Assembly: GCF_000062885.1 (NCBI RefSeq)
Contig: NC_009142.1
Coordinates: forward strand, 5,941,584 to 6,005,583
Source: Saccharopolyspora erythraea NRRL 2338
GTDB lineage: Bacteria; Actinomycetota; Actinomycetes; Mycobacteriales; Pseudonocardiaceae
DNA length: 64,000 bases
Direction of reading: 5' to 3'
The translations under genes and the position numbers were made by a program. Shown here piece after piece: positions 54,670 to 63,893 of the stretch. Below the pieces are notes generated by a model, which was given only the letters and a program-made list of their open reading frames with translations, was not told where the DNA came from and did no database searches. Position 1 is the first letter of the stretch. Each line of letters starts with the position of its first letter.

Positions 54670-54708
54670 GGACGTGGCCGCCCGGTCACCGGCCGGACGG
54701 CCACGTCC
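54670..54708 (+). terminator. Second hairpin terminator after the permease gene
   Basis: GGACGTGGCCG (54670-54680) pairs perfectly with CGGCCACGTCC (54698-54708). The rest of the gap up to 54861 contains no supported gene. Confidence 0.7.
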
Positions 54709-54861
54709 ACACCCCTCAGCTTTTGTCCCCGTGAACAGAAGATGCCAGCCCGAGGGGTCCGGGTCGATGGTGTGTTCCCCCGGGCTGCCAGGCGGACTCC
54801 CCACTTCGCTGGTGGGGACTGCCCCACCCCCGGAGGGGGTGCACGCCAGGGCCGGGCAGCG

Positions 54862-55320
54862 CTACGGCGAGGTGCCGCCTCCCCAGCCTTCCTCGAACAT
54901 CTCCTGGACCGCGGGATGCTCGAGCGCGTAGCGCTCCGGCCGCGGCGCCAGCCGGTGCCAGCCGAACCAGCTGTCCAGCACACCCCACCACAGCATCAGC
55001 AGGCCCAGCGTCAGCAGCACCGGGAACACCGCCAGCCACTGGTCCTTCCAGGGCTCCCCGCTGAGGTTGCCGGCCGCCAGCGGCAGCAGCATCAGCCCGG
55101 TGAACGCCGCCGAGCCGATCAGCACCCGCCGCAACCCGCGTTCCAGGCCGTGCCCGTTCCGGCAGCGCCGGCACCGGGGCACGAACCGGTAGGTCTGCCG
55201 CCACGTCTCGTAGAACCCGATGACGATGAACGTCTGCGTGCGGTCCCGGCTCAGGACGACGTCCACCCGGTCAGCGGGACTCGCCGGGGCATCGCAGAAC
55301 CAGCACTCCATGGCGTCCAC
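54862..55320 (-). CDS. Small zinc-ribbon-like membrane protein of unknown function
   Basis: A 152-aa protein from the GTG at 55320 (ATG at 55311 is an alternative). It has two cysteine pairs, CWFC near the N-terminus and CRRC about 45 residues later, that could bind zinc, then two membrane segments (VLIGSAAFTGLMLLPLAAG and VFPVLLTLGLLMLWWGVL). TACGCT lies 6 nt before the GTG, a leaderless arrangement. No family was recognised. Confidence 0.7.
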   Translation of the reverse strand: MDAMECWFCDAPASPADRVDVVLSRDRTQTFIVIGFYETWRQTYRFVPRCRRCRNGHGLERGLRRVLIGSAAFTGLMLLPLAAGNLSGEPWKDQWLAVFPVLLTLGLLMLWWGVLDSWFGWHRLAPRPERYALEHPAVQEMFEEGWGGGTSP

Positions 55321-55326
55321 CGGGGC

Positions 55327-55332
55327 AGCGTA
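55327..55332 (-). promoter_or_regulatory. -10 element of a probable leaderless promoter (zinc-ribbon membrane protein)
   Basis: TACGCT on the minus strand lies 6 nt before the GTG at 55320. Confidence 0.4.
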
Positions 55333-55444
55333 GCGAGCACGACGACGCGTCGGCGCCGATTGGCCGGAAGAGGAAATCCCCGGGCCCGGAGCTTCCCAGC
55401 GAGGGACCTTCCCCGCGCCGGGAGATCCCCGCCGGAAACCAGGA

Positions 55445-55493
55445 GCGGGGTGGTGATCCGGTGACGGGGGAACGAACCGGACCACCACCCCGC
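55445..55493 (-). terminator. Hairpin terminator downstream of tctA
   Basis: GCGGGGTGGTGATCCGG (55445-55461) pairs with CCGGACCACCACCCCGC (55477-55493), 17 bp with one mismatch, 75-123 bp past the tctA stop codon. Confidence 0.7.
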
Positions 55494-55567
55494 GGTGCGG
55501 CGCGTGCGCCGCCGCCTGCCGCGCGGCCCACGCGCCGCACTACCCGCGCCATCCCGCGCGCGGATGC

Positions 55568-57097
55568 TCAGACCTCGACGCTCTCCTTCTCCTCGGCCGC
55601 CGCGGCGCGCCTGGCCCGGCCCCACGGCGTGAACCGCACGATCAGCGGCCACAACAGGATCAGCACGACGACGCCGTAGACGGTGACCGAGAACGGGGTG
55701 TTGACCAGGCCGGTCAGGTCCCCGTCGCTGATCTGCAGTGCCCGCCGCATCTGCTGCTCGGCGCTCGGGCCGAGGATCACCGCGATGATCGCGGGCAGCA
55801 CCGGCAGCCCGTAGCGGCGCATCGCGAAGCCGATCAGGCCGATGACGAACAGCAGCAGCAGGTCCAGCGACTCCCCGCCGACCGCGTAGGCACCGACGCT
55901 GGCGAAGAACAGGATGCCCGCGTAGAGGTAGGGCCGCGGGATCTGCAGCAGCTTGGCCCACAGCGGCGCCAGCGGCAGGTTCAGCACCAGCAGCAGCACC
56001 GAGCCGATGAACATGCTGGCGATCAGCGCCCACACCAGCTCCGACTCGCGCTCGAACAGCAGCGGGCCGGGCTGGATGCCGTACTGCTGGAACGCCGCCA
56101 GCATCACCGCGGCCACCGCCGTGGTCGGCAGGCCCAGCGTCAGCATCGACACCATGGTGCCCGCCGCCGAGGCGCTGGCGGTGGCCTCCGGCCCCGCCAC
56201 GCCCTCGATGGCGCCCTTGCCGAACTCGTCGCGCCGCTTGGACAGCCGCTTCTCGGTCACGTACGACAGGAACGTCGGGATCTCCGCGCCGCCTGCGGGG
56301 ATCGCGCCGAACGGGAACCCGATCAGCGGTCCGCGCAGCCACGGCTTCCACGAACGCTTCACGTCCTCGGCGCCCAGCCAGGGCCTCCCCACCGGGATCG
56401 CCTGGCCGGAGGTCCGGCGCAGGTGCGCGGCCACCCACAGCGACTCGCCGATGGCGAACAGCCCGACCGCCACGATCACCACGTCGACGCCGTCGGCCAG
56501 GTGCAGCAGCCCGAAGGTCAGCCGCTGCTGACCGGTCATCTCGTCCAGCCCGATCAGGCCGATGGTCAGGCCGATCAGCAGCGAGGCGATGCCCCGGATG
56601 CGCGAGCTGCCCAGCACCGAGGTGACCGCGATGAACGCCAGCACCATGATCGCCAGGTAGTCCGGCGCGCCGATGTTGACCGCCAGCGAGGCCACCGTCG
56701 GCGCCAGCAGCGTCAGCAGCGTGATACCGACGATGGCGCCGATGAAGTGCCCGATCGCCGCGGCCGCGAGCGCCTGCGCGCCCCGGCCCTTGCGGGCCAT
56801 CGGGTTGCCCTCCATCGCCGCGACCACCGCCGCGCTCTCCCCCGGGGTGTTGAGCAGGATCGACGTGGTCGACCCGCCGAACATCCCGCCGAAGTAGATG
56901 CCGGCGAACATGATGAACGCGCCGGTCGGCTCCAGCGCGTAGGTCACCGGCAGCAGCAGCGCGACCGCCATCGCCGGTCCGATGCCGGGCAGCACGCCGA
57001 TCGCGGTGCCCAGCAGCACCCCGATCGCCGCCCACACCAGGTTCATCGGTGTCAGCGCGGTGGAGAAGCCCTCCAGGAGCAGGTTCAGCGATTCCAT
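55568..57097 (-). CDS. tctA: Tripartite tricarboxylate transporter, large permease subunit
   Basis: A 509-aa protein of standard TctA length with about 11-12 membrane helices. Conserved TctA segments are [35 protein letters not shown] and the second GSTE-like region around [17 protein letters not shown]. With TctB it forms the membrane part of a secondary carboxylate uptake system fed by TctC. It starts 4 bp after the end of tctB. Confidence 0.95.
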   Translation of the reverse strand: MESLNLLLEGFSTALTPMNLVWAAIGVLLGTAIGVLPGIGPAMAVALLLPVTYALEPTGAFIMFAGIYFGGMFGGSTTSILLNTPGESAAVVAAMEGNPMARKGRGAQALAAAAIGHFIGAIVGITLLTLLAPTVASLAVNIGAPDYLAIMVLAFIAVTSVLGSSRIRGIASLLIGLTIGLIGLDEMTGQQRLTFGLLHLADGVDVVIVAVGLFAIGESLWVAAHLRRTSGQAIPVGRPWLGAEDVKRSWKPWLRGPLIGFPFGAIPAGGAEIPTFLSYVTEKRLSKRRDEFGKGAIEGVAGPEATASASAAGTMVSMLTLGLPTTAVAAVMLAAFQQYGIQPGPLLFERESELVWALIASMFIGSVLLLVLNLPLAPLWAKLLQIPRPYLYAGILFFASVGAYAVGGESLDLLLLFVIGLIGFAMRRYGLPVLPAIIAVILGPSAEQQMRRALQISDGDLTGLVNTPFSVTVYGVVVLILLWPLIVRFTPWGRARRAAAAEEKESVEV

Positions 57098-57101
57098 GAC
57101 T

Positions 57102-57641
57102 TCACAGCACCCCCATCAGCGGGCCGCCGGGCAGGGGGACACCGAGCAGGTGGTTGAAAACGACGTAGGTGAGCACCGACAGCACCGCCGCCACCAGCGG
57201 GTCGCGCACGGTGTCGCGGCTGCCCAGCGCGTAGGCGCAGCCCCAGAACAGGATCATCCCCGACAGCGGGAAGCCGATGACGTTGATCAGCACCGCGTTG
57301 GCCAGGAACGCCGCCGACAGCAGCAGCACCGTGCGCCAGTCGCTCGGCGCGGACAGGTCGACGTCCTCGCCGCTCTCGGCCTTGCCGCGACCGCCGCGCA
57401 GCACGTCGCGCGCCAGCAGCACCGACACCAGCAGCAGCAGACCGCCCACCAGGTAGGGCACGGTCTTCGGCCCGACCGGGCCGCGCTGGGTGAAGTCGGT
57501 GGCGATGGTGAAGGCGTCCACCAGCACCAGCACGCCCAGCGCGGCCAGGACCACGCAGATGCCGAGCTCGGAGTGCTCCTTCAGCCAGCCGTGCCGCGAG
57601 CGCCGGGGCTCGGCGGCGGGCCGGAGTTCGGTCGTGCTCAT
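57102..57641 (-). CDS. tctB: Tripartite tricarboxylate transporter, small permease subunit
   Basis: A 179-aa protein with four membrane helices (ICVVLAALGVLVLVDAFTIA; VPYLVGGLLLLVSVLLA; TVLLLSAAFLANAVLINVIG; a C-terminal pair), matching TctB. Its ATG overlaps the tctC stop codon by 4 bp (ATGA). Sequence conservation in TctB is low, so context carries much of the assignment. Confidence 0.9.
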   Translation of the reverse strand: MSTTELRPAAEPRRSRHGWLKEHSELGICVVLAALGVLVLVDAFTIATDFTQRGPVGPKTVPYLVGGLLLLVSVLLARDVLRGGRGKAESGEDVDLSAPSDWRTVLLLSAAFLANAVLINVIGFPLSGMILFWGCAYALGSRDTVRDPLVAAVLSVLTYVVFNHLLGVPLPGGPLMGVL

Positions 57642-58624
57642 GCCAGCCCCAACTCCTTCAGGACCGAGGCGACCCGGTCGTTCTCCTGGCGCAGGAACGC
57701 GCCGAACTGCTCGCCCGGTGCGAACGCCTCGGTCCAGCCGTTGCGCCGCAGCGCGTCCTGCCACTCGGGGCTCTTGTTGAGCCGGGTGAACAGGGTGACC
57801 AGCTTCCTGCGGTCGGGCTCGGAGAGGCCGGGCGGTGCGACGATGCCGCGCCAGTTGGTGAACTCCACATCCACGCCGGCCTCGGTGAGGGTGGGCGCGT
57901 CCACGCCCGGCAGGCGCTCCTTGCCGGTCACCGCCAGCACCCGCAGCTCGCCGGCCTCGATCTGGTCGCGGTACTCGCCGATGCCGGAGACGCCGAAGGC
58001 GACCTTGCCGCCGAGCACCGAGGCCAGCAGCTCGCCGCCGCCGTCGAACGGGACGTAGTTGACCTGCTTCGGGCTCAGCCCGACGGCCCTGGCCATCAGC
58101 ATCGGAGCCAGGTGGTCGGGGCCGCCGGGGGACGAGCCGCCGCCCACCGGCACGTCGCCGGGCCGGGCCTTCCAGTCGGCGATGAGCTGGTCGAGGTCGC
58201 GGTACGGCGAGTCCTTGCCGACGACAACGACGTTGGACTCCTCGATCAGCTTCGCCACCGGCGTGGTGTCCTGCAACGACACCGGCGAGTGGTTGGTGTA
58301 GACGCTGCCGACCACGCCCAGGCCCATCGACATCGCCAGCTTGCCGTTGCCGCGCTCGTTGACCACCCGGCCCAGGCCGACGGTGCCGCCCGCGCCGGGC
58401 AGGTTGAAGACCTCGACCCCTGCGTTGAGCTCGGCGTCCTCCATCGCCTTGACCGCGGTGCGCGCGGTTATGTCGTAGCCGCCGCCGGGCGAGTTCGGCA
58501 CCAGCATCCGCAACCCGCGGATCTGGGCGTCGGCGCCGCTGTCGGTGCCGGTGCTCGCCAGCGGCGGCACCAGGAGCACCAGCAGCAGCGACGCGACGAC
58601 CGCCAGCGCACTGCGTAGTCGCAC
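57638..58624 (-). CDS. tctC: Tripartite tricarboxylate transporter substrate-binding protein
   Basis: A 328-aa protein from the GTG at 58624 with an N-terminal signal or anchor (LALVVASLLLVLLVPPLA-like). The Bug/TctC fold is visible: LRMLVPNSPGGGYDITARTA, NLPGAGGTVGLGRV, VGGGSSPGGPDHL and FGVSGIGEYRDQIEAGELRVLAV. It captures a carboxylate such as citrate outside the membrane. First gene of tctCBA, divergent from the sensor kinase. Confidence 0.93.
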   Translation of the reverse strand: MRLRSALAVVASLLLVLLVPPLASTGTDSGADAQIRGLRMLVPNSPGGGYDITARTAVKAMEDAELNAGVEVFNLPGAGGTVGLGRVVNERGNGKLAMSMGLGVVGSVYTNHSPVSLQDTTPVAKLIEESNVVVVGKDSPYRDLDQLIADWKARPGDVPVGGGSSPGGPDHLAPMLMARAVGLSPKQVNYVPFDGGGELLASVLGGKVAFGVSGIGEYRDQIEAGELRVLAVTGKERLPGVDAPTLTEAGVDVEFTNWRGIVAPPGLSEPDRRKLVTLFTRLNKSPEWQDALRRNGWTEAFAPGEQFGAFLRQENDRVASVLKELGLA

Positions 58625-58700
58625 GGTTGTCCCGCCTCTCCGTTGTGGTGGGAAAAAGTGAGTTGGGTCATGGTGAACACGCACCGCGCGTTCTGTCTCG

Positions 58701-58710
58701 CTTGCGCAAG
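58701..58710. promoter_or_regulatory. Palindrome in the tctC/sensor-kinase divergent promoter region
   Basis: CTTGCGCAAG is a perfect 10-bp palindrome, and TTTGCGTAA at 58729-58737 is a near match to one arm. The region is AT-richer than its surroundings and lies 77 bp before tctC, a plausible binding site for the response regulator. Confidence 0.4.
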
Positions 58711-58860
58711 CATCGATCGTTTTGTTCTTTGCGTAACCGGACCGGCCGCCGATCCGGGCTCCGAAGGACGCGACCCGGCGCCCCGACCTGCGGTTTCTCC
58801 GACCCGCGTGGTCCGCCGGCCGGAGGGGCGGGTTAACGTCGGCTTCCGCGAGCGAGGGAG

Positions 58861-60447
58861 GTGGAGGAGGTGCGAGGCTCGTTGTCGCGGCAGCTCCTGG
58901 TCTGGCAGCTGCTGATCATCTTCGTGCTGCTCGCCTCGATCGCGGTGTTCTCGGTGACCCAGTCCGACGCCGCGTTCCGCGCCACGGAGGGCCGCCGGAT
59001 GCTCTCGGTCGCCGAGGACCTCGCGGCCACCGAAGGCGTCCGGGTGAGCCTGCCCGACCCGTTCCGCCACGACGTGCTGCCGATCCTGGCCGAGAGCGCC
59101 CGCAGCCTCTCCGGCGCCGACCACGTGATCATCGCCGACGGCCGCGGGATCGTGCTGACCTCGCCCGATCCCGGCCAGCGCGGGCAGCGGCTGCCGACTG
59201 GCGCCAGCACCGCGCTCTCCGGCCGGGCGTGGGTGGGCGAGATCGACACCGACGGCGTCGACTCCCTGGTCGCGCAGGTGCCGGTGATCTCCGCCGACGC
59301 GCGGATCATCGGCGTGGTCTCGGCGGGCCGGGAGACACCGGACGTGCTGCAGGGGCTGCGGGAGGCACCGCAGAACCCGCTGACGCTGCTGACCTTCGCC
59401 ACCGTGCTGGGCATCGCGGGCTCGGTCTTGCTGGCGCGGCGGGTCAAGCGCCAGACTCTCGGCCTCGAACCGCAGGAGATCACCCGGTTGGTCGAGCACC
59501 GGGAGGCGCTGCTGCACGGCATCCGGGAGGGGGTGCTCGGCGTGGACCAGCAGAACCGGATCACGCTGGTCAACGACCAGGCCCGCGCGCTGCTGTCGCT
59601 GCCGGAGGACTGCGTCGGCAGGCCGATCGACGAGCTCGGGCTCAACGAGCGCGCCGCCGACGTGCTCACCGGCCGCGCAGACGGCGTCGACCAGATCGTG
59701 CTGCGCCGCGGCCGGGTCGTGGTGCTCAACCGGATGCCGATCTCCTCGGTCGGCGCCGTGGTCACGATGCGCGACCGCACCGAGCTGGTCGACCTGCGCC
59801 GCGAGCTGGACGCCCACCGCGACGTGACCGACACGCTGCGGGCGCAGGCGCACGAGTTCACCAACCGGTTGCACACCATCTCGGGGCTGATCGAGCTGGG
59901 CGAGTACGAGGAGCTGCAGCGCTACGTCGACCGGGTCAGCCACACCCGCGAGCAGTGGCACGCCGAGGTCGGCGCCCGGGTCGGCGACCCGGCGACCGCC
60001 GCGCTGCTGATCGCCAAGGCCAGCCTGGCCGCCGAGCGCGGCGTCGGCCTGCGGCTGCACGAGGGCGCGGCGCTCGGCGAGATCGACGAGCAGCTCTCGG
60101 CGGACCTGGTCACCGTGCTGGGCAACCTCGTCGACAACGCGCTGGACGCCCTGGAGGGTTCGCCGGGCAGCACGCGGGACTTCGTCGAGGTCGACCTGCG
60201 CCACGACGACGAGGTGACGGTCGTGGTGCGCGACTCCGGACCGGGCGTGGCGCCGGAGATCGCCGAGGAGGTGTTCCGCCACGGGTTCACCACCAAGGCC
60301 GCCCGGGGCGGCGAACGAGGACTGGGACTGGCGCTGACCAGGCAGATCTGCCGCCGCCGGGGCGGCTCGGTGCAGGTTCGCAACGACCGGGGCGCGGTGT
60401 TCACCGCCCGGCTGCCGATCGGCCCCGCTCCGGGAGGGACGTCGTGA
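58861..60447 (+). CDS. CitA/DpiB-type sensor histidine kinase
   Basis: A 528-aa protein; a GTG at 58870 fits the upstream GAGGGAGG better and is a good alternative. Membrane helix 1 is at about 12-35, an extracytoplasmic PAS-like (CitA) domain at 36-165, helix 2 at about 178-197, a cytoplasmic PAS at 215-310, and the kinase at 320-520. The phospho-accepting His is near 331 in AQAHEFTNRLHTISGL, the form used by the CitA/DcuS family. N box NLVDNALDAL and G boxes DSGPGV and RGLGLAL are present. It probably senses the carboxylate imported by TctCBA. Confidence 0.93.
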   Translation: MEEVRGSLSRQLLVWQLLIIFVLLASIAVFSVTQSDAAFRATEGRRMLSVAEDLAATEGVRVSLPDPFRHDVLPILAESARSLSGADHVIIADGRGIVLTSPDPGQRGQRLPTGASTALSGRAWVGEIDTDGVDSLVAQVPVISADARIIGVVSAGRETPDVLQGLREAPQNPLTLLTFATVLGIAGSVLLARRVKRQTLGLEPQEITRLVEHREALLHGIREGVLGVDQQNRITLVNDQARALLSLPEDCVGRPIDELGLNERAADVLTGRADGVDQIVLRRGRVVVLNRMPISSVGAVVTMRDRTELVDLRRELDAHRDVTDTLRAQAHEFTNRLHTISGLIELGEYEELQRYVDRVSHTREQWHAEVGARVGDPATAALLIAKASLAAERGVGLRLHEGAALGEIDEQLSADLVTVLGNLVDNALDALEGSPGSTRDFVEVDLRHDDEVTVVVRDSGPGVAPEIAEEVFRHGFTTKAARGGERGLGLALTRQICRRRGGSVQVRNDRGAVFTARLPIGPAPGGTS

Positions 60448-61139
60448 TCAAGGTTCTGGTCGTCGACGACGACTTCATGGTGGCCAAGATCCACAGCGGC
60501 TACGTCTCGCGGGTGACCGGCTTCGAGGTCGTCGGCACCGCCCACACCGGCGCCGACGCGCTGCGCGCGGTCGGCGAGCTGCGGCCCGAGCTGGTGCTGC
60601 TCGACATCTACCTGCCCGACATGGACGGCCTGGCCGTGCTGCGGGAGCTGCGGGCGGGCACCGCCAGGCCGTCGGCCGACCCCGACGTCATCGTGATCAC
60701 CGCCGCCCGCGACCTGGACACCGTGCGCGGCGCCATCCGCGGCGGCGCGCTGCACTACCTGATCAAGCCGTTCAGCTACGAGGCGCTGCGCGACCAGCTC
60801 GAGAACTTCAGGTCGCTGCACCGCAGCCTCAGCGCGATGCCCGGGGACGCCCCGGCCGCGCAGCAGGACGTCGACCGGCTCTTCGGTTCCCGCGCGCGCG
60901 GCTCCTCGGCACCGCCCAAGGGCGTCTCCAGCGAGACCGCGCGGATCGTCGAGGACATCCTGCGCGAGCGTTCCGCCGAGGGCGGTGACCTCTCGGCGAC
61001 CGAATGCGCCGACGCCACGGCGCTCTCCCGGGTCAGCGCCCGCAAGTACCTGGAGCACTTCGTGATGACCGGTCGCGCCGAGGTGCGCCTGCGCTACGGC
61101 GGCACCGGACGTCCGGAACGCCGCTACCGCTGGCTGTGA
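60444..61139 (+). CDS. CitB/DpiA-type response regulator
   Basis: A 231-aa protein whose GTG overlaps the kinase stop by 4 bp (GTGA). The receiver domain has the acidic pair in VVDDDF, phospho-acceptor D54 (VLLDIYLPDMDG), a Thr/Ser in VITAARD and Lys in YLIKPF. The C-terminal helix-turn-helix (about 165-215, ECADATALSRVSARKYLEHFV) fits the CitB subgroup. It likely activates tctCBA across the divergent promoter. Confidence 0.94.
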   Translation: MIKVLVVDDDFMVAKIHSGYVSRVTGFEVVGTAHTGADALRAVGELRPELVLLDIYLPDMDGLAVLRELRAGTARPSADPDVIVITAARDLDTVRGAIRGGALHYLIKPFSYEALRDQLENFRSLHRSLSAMPGDAPAAQQDVDRLFGSRARGSSAPPKGVSSETARIVEDILRERSAEGGDLSATECADATALSRVSARKYLEHFVMTGRAEVRLRYGGTGRPERRYRWL

Positions 61140-61300
61140 AACTCCGGTTCGCGGTCGCCCTGTTGCATGTCGTATGCGACGGGGCAAGACTTTTGCGCAT
61201 GTAGGCGGCAAAGCGGTACTCGTTCTGCGGACGGCAAACCGACCGCACAACAGCCGTAACCCGAACAGTCGGTTCTCGTCGTCGTATGAAGCTGATCAAC

Positions 61301-61328
61301 TTGCGCACCGAAACGGCAGAGCTATGTT
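61301..61328 (+). promoter_or_regulatory. Candidate promoter of the Cys/His/Lys-rich secreted protein gene
   Basis: TTGCGC (61301-61306) and TATGTT (61323-61328) are separated by 16 bp, about 120 bp upstream of the start at 61450. The gap 61140-61449 is clearly less GC-rich than the rest of the window and holds no supported gene. Confidence 0.4.
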
Positions 61329-61449
61329 CAGGAAGGCACCACCCACAACTGAATTGGCAATTCCACAGAACCGGGAGAGGAATTCGCGTTCCGCGAACGT
61401 CTCCCCGGATTCTTGTCATCCGATCCACGCATCAATCGAAGGAGCGGTA

Positions 61450-61806
61450 ATGCTTATCAAGCGCGTCCTTGTCGCGGCGGCTCTCGGCCTCCCCCTGGTT
61501 TTCGGCGCCCCGGGCATGGCGGTGGCAGACGGCGACCACCACCACAAGCCGGTCGAGCACTGCAAGCAGCACGACTGCAAGCCCGCGAAGGAGCACTGCA
61601 AGAAGGACAAGGACTGCAAGCCTGAGAAGCAGCACTGCAAGAAGGACCAGGACTGCAAGTCCCACGAGGGCAAGAAGTCCCACCACGACAAGAAGTCCCA
61701 CCACGGCAAGAAGTCCCACGGGGACAAGCAGGAACAGGCCCTGAACAACAGCAACACCCAGGTCAACGTGCACACCAACGAGCAGACGGGTACGCAGCAC
61801 AGCTGA
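61450..61806 (+). CDS. Small secreted Cys/His/Lys-rich repeat protein
   Basis: A 118-aa protein with GAAGGAG just before the ATG. A signal peptide (about 1-27, ending GMAVADG) is followed by His-His-His and three repeats of the form HCKxxxDCK (HCKQHDCK, HCKKDKDCK, HCKKDQDCK), then a KKSHHDKKSHHGKKSHGDK run, and a polar tail (NNSNTQVNVHTNEQTGTQHS). Six evenly spaced cysteines and many histidines suggest metal binding or disulfide linkage outside the cell. No known family was recognised. A strong terminator follows. Confidence 0.85.
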   Translation: MLIKRVLVAAALGLPLVFGAPGMAVADGDHHHKPVEHCKQHDCKPAKEHCKKDKDCKPEKQHCKKDQDCKSHEGKKSHHDKKSHHGKKSHGDKQEQALNNSNTQVNVHTNEQTGTQHS

Positions 61807-61847
61807 GCCTGTTCGGACCTCTCACTCGGTGGTGGCAGCCGCAGAGT

Positions 61848-61884
61848 AGCGCTTGGCCCGGAGTTCTCCTCCGGGCCAAGCGCT
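61848..61884 (+). terminator. Strong hairpin terminator after the Cys/His/Lys-rich gene
   Basis: AGCGCTTGGCCCGGAG (61848-61863) pairs perfectly with CTCCGGGCCAAGCGCT (61869-61884) over a 5-nt loop, 42 bp past the stop codon. The remainder of the gap to 62090 holds no supported gene. Confidence 0.88.
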
Positions 61885-62090
61885 CTGCTGCGGATTCGAA
61901 TTCCCGCGTTTTCCCTCAGCGCACCGCAAAGGGTGATCGTTTCGCCCGAGCCGATAGCACCGGCCCATTTCGCGCGTACCGCGCGATTCCGCCCAATCGC
62001 CGCGGGCTCTTCATTGACGACGCACGCGAGAAAGGGTTCCCGGAACGACAGGACACTCGAGGTTGCGTCACCCGAATCGCCGGAACCGGG

Positions 62091-62723
62091 TCAGTCAGCC
62101 GCGGGCAGGCGCAGCCCGTTGTAGCCGGCGCGGGCGTCCTCGAACCGCTTGGCCACCTCGTCCCAGTCGACCACGTTCCACAGCTGCTTGACGTAGTCGG
62201 CCTTGACGTTGCGGTACTGCAGGTAGTAGGCGTGCTCCCAGATGTCGAACACCAGCAGCGGCGTGGTGGCGATCGACAGGTTGGAGTGGTGGTCGCGCAG
62301 CTGCTGGGTGATCAGCCGCCGACCGACCGGGTCCCAGGCCAGCACGCCCCAGCCGTTGCCCTGGATCGTGGTCGACACCGCCTCCATCTGGGCGCGGAAC
62401 TTGTCGAACGACCCGAAGTCCTGGTCGATGGCCGCCGCCAGCTCCCCGGTGGGCTTGTCCCCGCCGTCGGGGCTGAGGATCTTCCACCACACCAGGTGCA
62501 GCGAGTGGCCGGCCAGGTTGAACGCCAGCGTGGTCTCCAGCCCGACGATCGAGCCGAAGTCGCCCTTGTCCCGGGCCTCGGCGATCTTGTCGAGCGTGTC
62601 GTTGGCGCCCTTGACGTAGGTCGCGTGGTGCTTGCTGTGGTGCAGCTCGTTGATCTCCCCCGAGATCGCGGGCTCCAGCGCCGCGTAGTCGTAATCCAAC
62701 TCGGGCAGCACGTACTGAGCCAT
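62091..62723 (-). CDS. sodA: Superoxide dismutase, Fe/Mn family
   Basis: A 210-aa protein of standard length. The metal ligands are His in [10 protein letters not shown], His in [13 protein letters not shown], and Asp/His in [27 protein letters not shown] resembles the actinobacterial and mycobacterial enzymes, where the metal (Fe or Mn) cannot be read safely from sequence. It converts superoxide to peroxide and oxygen. GAGGAG precedes the ATG. There is no signal peptide. Confidence 0.96.
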   Translation of the reverse strand: MAQYVLPELDYDYAALEPAISGEINELHHSKHHATYVKGANDTLDKIAEARDKGDFGSIVGLETTLAFNLAGHSLHLVWWKILSPDGGDKPTGELAAAIDQDFGSFDKFRAQMEAVSTTIQGNGWGVLAWDPVGRRLITQQLRDHHSNLSIATTPLLVFDIWEHAYYLQYRNVKADYVKQLWNVVDWDEVAKRFEDARAGYNGLRLPAAD

Positions 62724-62907
62724 TCCGGACTCCTCGCATCGATCTTGGCCCTTGCGACGCCGAGTCTCGAACCTCGAGCGCGCTGGAGGTCAACGGATCA
62801 GCGCGGGTGTTCTGCGTCACCGCGCCGCCGCTACCCGAACCGGCCCTGTCAGGGGCGTCGGCTCAGGCGCTAATGTGCGCGAGAACACATAGCCGACGGA
62901 GGCCGTG

Positions 62908-63717
62908 ATGTCCGACCCGACGTGGCTCACCGCAGACCACGACCTTGACCGCCCGAACGGCGCACGGATCTACGACTTCTACCTCGGCGGCCAGAACAAC
63001 CTGCTGTGCGACCGCACCTACGCGCGCAGGTTGCTGGCGCTGGTACCGGACCTGCGCCACGCCGCGCTGGAGAACCGGGCGTGCATGCGCCGCGTGGTGC
63101 GCATGTTCGCCGAGCGCGGCATCCGGCAGTTCCTCGACCTCGGTTCCGGCATCCCCACCGCGGGCAACACCCACGAGACCGCCCGCGAGGTCGCCCCGGA
63201 CTGCCGCGTCGTCTACGTCGACAGCGAGCCGATGGCGGTCGCGCACGGCGAGCTGCTGCTGGACGGCGACCCGAACACCGCGATCGTGCGCAAGGACGTC
63301 CGCGACGTGCGGGCCGTGCTGGACGACGAGCAGACCCGGCGGCTGCTGGACTTCGACCAGCCCGTCGCGGTACTTCTGTTCGCGCTGATGCAGTTCATCC
63401 CCGACGACGACGACCCGGAGGGCATGCTCGGGCAGTACCGCGACGCGCTGGTGCCCGGCTCGTACCTCGCGCTGTCGCACCTGACCGGCGACGACCGGCC
63501 GGAGGAGATGGAGGCCGTCCGCCAGCTCACCATGCACGAGGGCAGGCCCAACACCCTGCGCAGCCGGGAGCGCGTGCGGGAGCTGCTGGCCGGCTTCGAG
63601 CTGGTGGAGCCCGGCGTGGTCCACCTCCCGCAGTGGCGGCCCGACCCGGGGCACCGCGACGACGAAATCCCCGTCGACCGGTCGATGGCCTACGTCGCCG
63701 TCGGCTGCAAACCCTGA
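62908..63717 (+). CDS. SAM-dependent methyltransferase, SAV2177-like (DUF574)
   Basis: A 269-aa protein; the ATG at 62908 has GGAGG at good distance. It begins with the family signature RPNGARIYDFYLGGQNN, followed by a SAM-binding motif FLDLGSGIPTAGNTHE and the acid VVYVDSEPM. DUF574/Methyltransf_19 proteins are confined largely to actinobacteria, occur in many copies, and have mostly unknown substrates. It is divergent from the superoxide dismutase gene. Confidence 0.93.
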   Translation: MSDPTWLTADHDLDRPNGARIYDFYLGGQNNLLCDRTYARRLLALVPDLRHAALENRACMRRVVRMFAERGIRQFLDLGSGIPTAGNTHETAREVAPDCRVVYVDSEPMAVAHGELLLDGDPNTAIVRKDVRDVRAVLDDEQTRRLLDFDQPVAVLLFALMQFIPDDDDPEGMLGQYRDALVPGSYLALSHLTGDDRPEEMEAVRQLTMHEGRPNTLRSRERVRELLAGFELVEPGVVHLPQWRPDPGHRDDEIPVDRSMAYVAVGCKP

Positions 63718-63881
63718 GGACCGCAACGCACCGCCACACCGGCACGTCCCAGGTACGAGACGCCTGAAGTCTTTTGGCGTGCCATGACAACCCAAACGTC
63801 CCGTGGGCAGCCGGACACCGTTGGCCGGGGCGGCAATTCCCGGTGGCGACCTCAGCGGCGATGCGGACGAACCGCCCTTGC

Positions 63882-63887
63882 TAACGT
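63882..63887 (+). promoter_or_regulatory. -10 element of a probable leaderless promoter (partial acyltransferase gene)
   Basis: TAACGT ends 6 nt before the GTG at 63894. Confidence 0.45.
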
Positions 63888-63893
63888 GGCGGC

